Below, piece after piece: positions 59,006 through 64,000 of a stretch of DNA of 64,000 bases. This stretch comes from Cercis canadensis (Eukaryota; Streptophyta; Magnoliopsida; Fabales; Fabaceae). Each line of letters begins with the position of its first letter. The first letter of the stretch is position 1. The stretch lies in NCBI GenBank assembly GCA_003255065.1, contig QAOA01006013.1:621408-685407 (forward strand). The letters run 5' to 3'. The position numbers were made by a program, and so were the translations under genes. The notes under the pieces were generated by a model. That model saw nothing but the letters and a program-made list of their open reading frames with translations, had not been told where the DNA came from and searched no databases.

Positions 59006-61368
59006 ATGGGAAGTACTGGAGCAACTGACTATGGTGCCTACACCTATGAGAACCTGGAGAGGGAACCTTACTGGCCTTCAGAAAAACTCCGAATTTCCAT
59101 CACTGGTGCTGGTGGTTTTATTGCCTCACACATAGCACGGCGCTTGAAGACCGAGGGACATTACATTATTGCTTCTGACTGGAAGAAAAATGAGCACATG
59201 ATTGAAGACATGTTCTGCCATGAATTCCATCTTGTTGATCTTAGGGTCATGGATAACTGTTTGAAGGTTACCAAGGGAGTTGACCACATTTTCAACCTTG
59301 CTGCTGATATGGGTGGGATGGGCTTTATTCAGTCCAATCACTCTGTCATTATGTACAACAACACAATGATTAGCTTCAACATGATTGAGGCTGCCAGAAT
59401 TAACGGGGTTAAGAGGTTAGCCATCTTGGATATTGTAATTTGAGTTTACATTTTTTTACTGATTAGAGGTTAGACATTCAACTGTGGTGTCACTTTTAAT
59501 ATATGACATACTTTACCCATGCCATAAATTTTTTCCAGGTTTTTTTATGCTTCTAGTGCTTGTATCTACCCTGAATTTAAACAGTTGGAAACCAATGTGA
59601 GCTTGAAGGAGTCTGATGCCTGGCCTGCTGAGGTTTGTTGATGATGTTTTCAATTGCTTAATTTTGCTGGCTCTTAATTTGCTCATAGAGATGGGATTAA
59701 ACGTGTTTAATTTTACTCTTGGGTTTAGCCCCAAGATGCATATGGACTAGAGAAGCTTGCAACGGAGGAGTTATGCAAGCACTACAACAAAGATTTTGGA
59801 ATTGAGTGCCGTATTGGGAGGTTCCATAACATTTACGGTCCTTTTGGGACATGGAAAGGTATGCTCTTAACTAAATCACAAGTTTTTCAGTTTTGTCTTA
59901 TCCAAATGGATTTATAAGTTGACTATGTTTAATTTGCTGCCTTTTGGATTTGCTAAGTTTGTTGCTTTGTTGTTCTGTCATGCAGGTGGAAGGGAGAAGG
60001 CTCCAGCTGCTTTCTGTAGAAAGGCGATCACGTCGACAGATAGGTTTGAGATGTGGGGAGATGGATTGCAAACTCGGTCCTTCACCTTCATTGATGAGTG
60101 TGTTGAAGGTGTACTTAGGTAAGTCCTTGCTGTCTCTGTGACTTATGCAGTTAAATTTCGTGTTTTCTTTTTGGGGCTTTGCGTTTGAAATTTGAATTTT
60201 GGATTTATGTAATCCATGAATGAAAACGGATCCAGTAAAGTGAATTGGTCATTAATTATTAGCCTTTACAGTTATGTGCAAATGTAAATATTTCCTAAAT
60301 TTCCATTGCTATCTTCGTATTAAATTATTCCAAAGACTTGACAGATTTGTAAATTGGTTTCTATGTGAAATGTGATCATTTGAAATTGAGGCATTTTAAC
60401 ATGTTAAGAGAAACATTATCTGCACAATCATCAATTGTTGTATTGAATGGCGACTGGAAGCATTTTCTGCCTCTACAAAACATAGGATTTGCCTTAATCA
60501 AGCATATATTCTTTCCATAGGAAAACTTGGCATAGTGTTTAATAAGCATATATGGGCATGTCTTATATATCATGTTTAGGTTACTTGTTATTCCTTTCCA
60601 TGACTTACAAGTTTTGTTTGGTCCACTTTTATGTTTAGGTTGACTAAATCAGACTTCCGTGAGCCAGTAAACATCGGAAGTGATGAGATGGTCAGCATGA
60701 ATGAGATGGCTGAGATTGTTCTTAGCTTTGAGAACAAGAGCACCCCTATACACCACATTCCTGGCCCAGAAGGTGTACGTGGTCGTAACTCGGACAATAC
60801 ACTTATTAAAGAGAAACTTGGTTGGGCTCCCACCATGAAGTTGAAGGTATATTCTGATAGAATGAAAGTAACCTTCCTATTTTCACTTTTTATTATGTAT
60901 TCCAAGTCCAAGGTTTACTTAACAGTCATAAATCTATTGCATGGTGTTTCTGACCAAAAAAGAAAGATTGACTGCGTTGTAATTAGTCTGTCCATTATGC
61001 TCTCTCTGTTTTCAGAACTTTTTGCTAACAATTTTGGTCCATTGCCTTTGTCGTGCAAAGAGTATGATATGAGATGTAACAAAAAAATTGGGAATCGTAT
61101 CTCACATTCTCAAACTATCTCATCCCTTATGCAATGCCTTTTATCTTGTGCCCTTGTTGAGTATCAGCTGGATTCTATGTGTACTTACAGTATCTCAATT
61201 GTCATCTCGTAGGATGGACTGAGAATCACATACTTCTGGATTAAGGAACAGATTGAGAAAGAGAAGGCTAAAGGTTTGGATATCTCAGTTTATGGGTCAT
61301 CCAAAGTGGTGCAGACCCAAGCCCCAGTTCAACTAGGCTCACTTCGGGCAGCAGATGGCAAAGAATGA
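59006..61368 (+). CDS. GME: GDP-D-mannose 3',5'-epimerase (ascorbate pathway)
   Basis: Six coding exons, 59006-59415, 59539-59632, 59729-59858, 59986-60118, 60639-60846 and 61213-61368, give 376 residues; plant GME has about 376-377. This extended short-chain dehydrogenase carries the nucleotide-binding loop ITGAGGFIASHIARRL near residue 32. Catalytic residues are visible: Cys145 in SSACIYP, Tyr173 and Lys177 in DAYGLEK, and Lys216 in GGREKAPAAF. The cytosolic enzyme converts GDP-D-mannose to GDP-L-galactose, and to GDP-L-gulose as a side product. It feeds vitamin C synthesis and the L-galactose of cell-wall rhamnogalacturonan II. Every conserved block I know is intact. A TATA box and a leader intron precede it. 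Confidence 0.97.
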
Positions 61369-63514
61369 AAAATGGTTTATGCATGGCTGTAGTAGTCACT
61401 TAAATGTTTTAAGAAAAGAGTTTCATATTGCCATTTTAGTAGAGGTCTCTGGTTATGGTTAATTATGTATCAAGGTTTTGTTATGTTTATGGTTTGTTCA
61501 TGTGTAGAAACGGAAGTGTTGGTGCTGCCATTGTATTTTATTTGGCGGTTTTTAAGTCACTGCTCGTCTACTTAAGGCAGTAGAAGTTCTAAATTATTGA
61601 TTTATAAGAATGATATTATTTTCTCCCTATCTTATGGATTACAAGTAAATCACTCATGAAATCACTTATTTTGTTGGTTGCGCCTGTTATAAATTTTGTA
61701 AGAATGTCGTAGTGATGGATATATTTCGTTATTTTCATGTGAAGCAGTATGATGGTGAATGAAAGGCCGTTTCCTACTCGACAGTGTGGGGTTGAAAATT
61801 TTTGAGCTTATTCTCATACCCATAATGCAATCTTGGGGAGATTTTGACTCATAGTTAGTAGACAGAATAAGCAGAGTATATTCTATGGAGATACTATACT
61901 AAGCCCACTTGAAGCAGTCACAATTGCCTCACCTGGTTTGCTGTTCCTCCTTTTCCCCCCTGCACTTTAACATGGTTGTTGTAGTTGTTTTACCCAAAAA
62001 AAGAAAAACAAAAGGAGATGATTGTTGTAATTGTAAGACAGTGAAATGCTAGTCATACCTCATCCACCGCACCTCTCGCCGGAGGCTGAGGGTGTAGCAA
62101 TAGTGTTCACTCACATGCTTGGTTTCCTTTCGGCTTTACTTTACAGCCCGTTTGTTTGAATTAGCTCAATTTTGTTTTTCCTGAAAATAAAGCCAATCCA
62201 TACGGGTACTTAATGTTTATCAACTGGAGCAGCTTAGATTTTGTATCCTTCCTAAAAAGTATGAAGACACGTCACATCAGTAGGGTCAGAAAAGGTACCA
62301 TTTTATGATTGTGGCAATTTGTTTGACGGTGAAAGCTCTAGGCGATAAGGTGCTGGGGGATGGATGATGTTGATGGACTGGGTTATAGTTATAGACATTC
62401 ACATTCACATGCATTCATTTGTTTGGCTAAACTCTGAACGTTAGATGGGATGAAGGGGTTGAAATTTGTGGACAGGATAACATTTGACGTGGATAAGTTG
62501 TGAGGGGTTAACGTTAAGCATAGGCATGGGGATCCCGTGTTGTTACTCGGAGGTACCGTAAGTCTTAAAACTAGAGAATGCAGTTAACCGCTTATTCCTT
62601 TCTCATATCCATGTCTCATTGAACATAAATGATGTTGCCAAATTGGTTTGAAAATATTTACAGTTGCTACTATCTAATGGCATATGGTGCTTCTGTAAGG
62701 ATATGCTATTTTTGAATCTACCGACTACTCTAGTGATAGTTATATTCACTCGTGAACAATATGTTGTGGGTCATAGGAGCCGTGCTCTTTTCTCTCATCC
62801 TGAAATGAAATCCCTTGGATATAGCCTAGAGCGGTTTAACAGTGGACCCTCCCCGGGGGCTGCCAATTTCATGGGAGATTGGGCCCTGCTTCAGAGAATG
62901 GCTGAAATCCTAAATATTGGATTTTCTTTTTTTGTTTTCTGCTGATCCTAAACATTCTTGTCTTCAATCTTGATTTATGTCTCCCAGGACCAGAAGACAC
63001 ATCAATAATCCAGTTCTGCATATAATAATTCCAAGTCTCATATTTTAATATTACTGAAAATAGGTGGTTAGATTTATTGGAGGGAGATGAATCGCCATAT
63101 TATGTACCCAAATTTTATGAACTAATTGGAATTTAGCCCTGACATAAGCGATCCCTACCTTGTGAATAGGAAGCAAAGAAACTCCTTCCCACATTGGCAT
63201 ATGGAAAACGGTATGAACCTATCAAGTGCAATGGGGAAACAAGAATGAAAAGAAGCCTATAATACAACATGCTCATTTAGGTATTGTATTATATGGTGAA
63301 TTAACCAATTTAGCCATTGAAGGTAATATCTATTTCACTGATTAAGAAAAGGCCATAAATTTAGGACTCATTATACAATATAATCCTCCAGAGTGTACAT
63401 ATTCGCTGTAGAGGGCACGTGAACCCAAATGCACTCTTAAATGATACATACAGAATAAGAATAGTACCAAGTACCAACTAAAAAATCAGAAATTGGTACA
63501 TTTACCTATCTCCC
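61369..63514. other. Convergent 3' regions of GME and the EF-hand gene
   Basis: The GME 3' untranslated region covers the left part. The rest is AT-rich without a supportable gene. Short frames near 62664-62945 show no family resemblance. Confidence 0.5.
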
Positions 63515-63832
63515 TCAACAAGCAAAATCCTGATATACAGGACTAGATTCAAGCTGCTCTGCAAATTTCTCGAGGATATTCTTCATAAGCTTTACCAACT
63601 CGTCTTTATGTAATTCCATGTCACTTTTTTCTTTCACCACATCAGCAAAAACATCATCATACAGAAGAACAACTGCCTCATCGGCTTCAGAGAGTGGTAA
63701 ACCCAGATCCTTGGCATTCCTCTCTAGGAAGCTCCTTAATGTATCTATACTCCCTGATCCATCTTCCGCATGGTGCTTTTCCTGCAATATCTTCTCCGCA
63801 ATGTCGTTTAATTCTTTTTCATTAGTTAATAG
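63515..63832 (-). CDS. 3' terminal exon of an EF-hand family protein (partial)
   Basis: A minus-strand acceptor (TGCTGCAG, plus-strand 63833-63840) opens a 318-base exon ending in TGA at 63515. It encodes 105 residues starting LLTNEKELNDIAEKILQEKH and ending SSPVYQDFAC. Upstream exons lie beyond position 64000. The acidic, helical sequence (LSEADEAVVLLYDDVFADVV, HKDELVKLMKNILEKFAEQL) fits a plant EF-hand family whose calcium loops are degenerate; no canonical D-x-D-x-D/N-G loop is visible in this exon. Its place beside GME recalls Arabidopsis At5g28830, an EF-hand protein next to GME (At5g28840). Function is unknown; calcium binding is not shown by what is visible. Confidence 0.75.
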   Translation of the reverse strand, partial: LLTNEKELNDIAEKILQEKHHAEDGSGSIDTLRSFLERNAKDLGLPLSEADEAVVLLYDDVFADVVKEKSDMELHKDELVKLMKNILEKFAEQLESSPVYQDFAC

Positions 63833-64000
63833 CTGCAGCATTGTCCACAATTTATGTTAAGACTAAAAGTTGGCAGGACAGAAATCAAGATAGAACAGAA
63901 ATTACAACCAATAAATGAAGCGATTAAATTCTAAAAGCTTCACAAACAATTGCAAGGAACAGGTTGTTATACTGCAAACTTCATCTATTTGCTATATAGA

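Noticed and set aside
62664..62945. Plus-strand frame of about 93 codons right of GME
   Set aside because: No family resemblance, no splice context, and it lies between convergent 3' ends.
1..64000. Known conserved miRNA or tRNA genes
   Set aside because: I looked by eye for common plant miRNA words and tRNA B-box sequences and found none convincing. A covariance-model search would be decisive.
1..64000. CRISPR arrays, operons, integrated viral genes or other exotic systems
   Set aside because: The window is ordinary plant chromosomal DNA. I found no reverse transcriptase, integrase, capsid or array-like repeats.

Overview
This is a nuclear chromosome segment from a flowering plant, almost certainly a eudicot. 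The genes have GT-AG introns and AT-rich introns and intergenic DNA, and the proteins belong to plant families (Aux/IAA, plant PR-4, DRIP-type RING ligase, PLS-class PPR proteins, group C bZIP, chloroplast Tha4, GDP-mannose epimerase). Protein resemblance points to a rosid. A woody rosid such as Citrus is possible, but nothing in the sequence proves the species. Eight scattered single Ns show a draft assembly, and at least two of them sit on suspicious exact duplications.

Layout. (1) 1-5.0 kb: minus-strand DRIP-like RING E3 ligase, with its 3' end outside the window. (2) 8.6-9.4 kb: minus-strand PR-4 (hevein + Barwin) with a TATA box and a palindromic pair of W-boxes. (3) 11.4-13.4 kb: minus-strand Aux/IAA gene close to IAA16. 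(4) 13.7-22 kb: gene-poor DNA with a tandemly duplicated foldback element and an N-flanked repeat. (5) 22.0-30.8 kb: plus-strand MED14 (STRUWWELPETER), 8 coding exons. (6) 32.2-36 kb: minus-strand PPR protein with a distant 5' leader exon. (7) 37.8-42.7 kb: minus-strand UNE12-like bHLH, 7 coding exons. (8) 44.1-46.6 kb: minus-strand Tha4/TatA, divergent from (9) 47.3-48.8 kb, a plus-strand MEF20-like PPR. (10) 49.4-53.5 kb: minus-strand bZIP63-like factor. (11) 53.6-58.2 kb: gene-poor AT-rich DNA with one hairpin (MITE-like) element. (12) 58.2-61.4 kb: plus-strand GDP-mannose 3,5-epimerase. (13) 63.5-64 kb: 3' exon of a minus-strand EF-hand family gene.

The genes do not form a pathway or an operon. 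What links them is ancestry. PR-4, IAA16, MED14 and a PPR gene follow one another as I recall them at Arabidopsis At3g04720-At3g04750, and Tha4, bZIP63, an EF-hand gene and GME recall At5g28750-At5g28840. The window therefore looks like a conserved gene block that is split between two Arabidopsis chromosomes. I see no convincing novel biological system. The most useful observations are the microsynteny, the N-junction duplications, the foldback tandem, and a few cis-element arrangements. Exon limits were set by hand from splice signals, reading-frame continuity and remembered family sequences.
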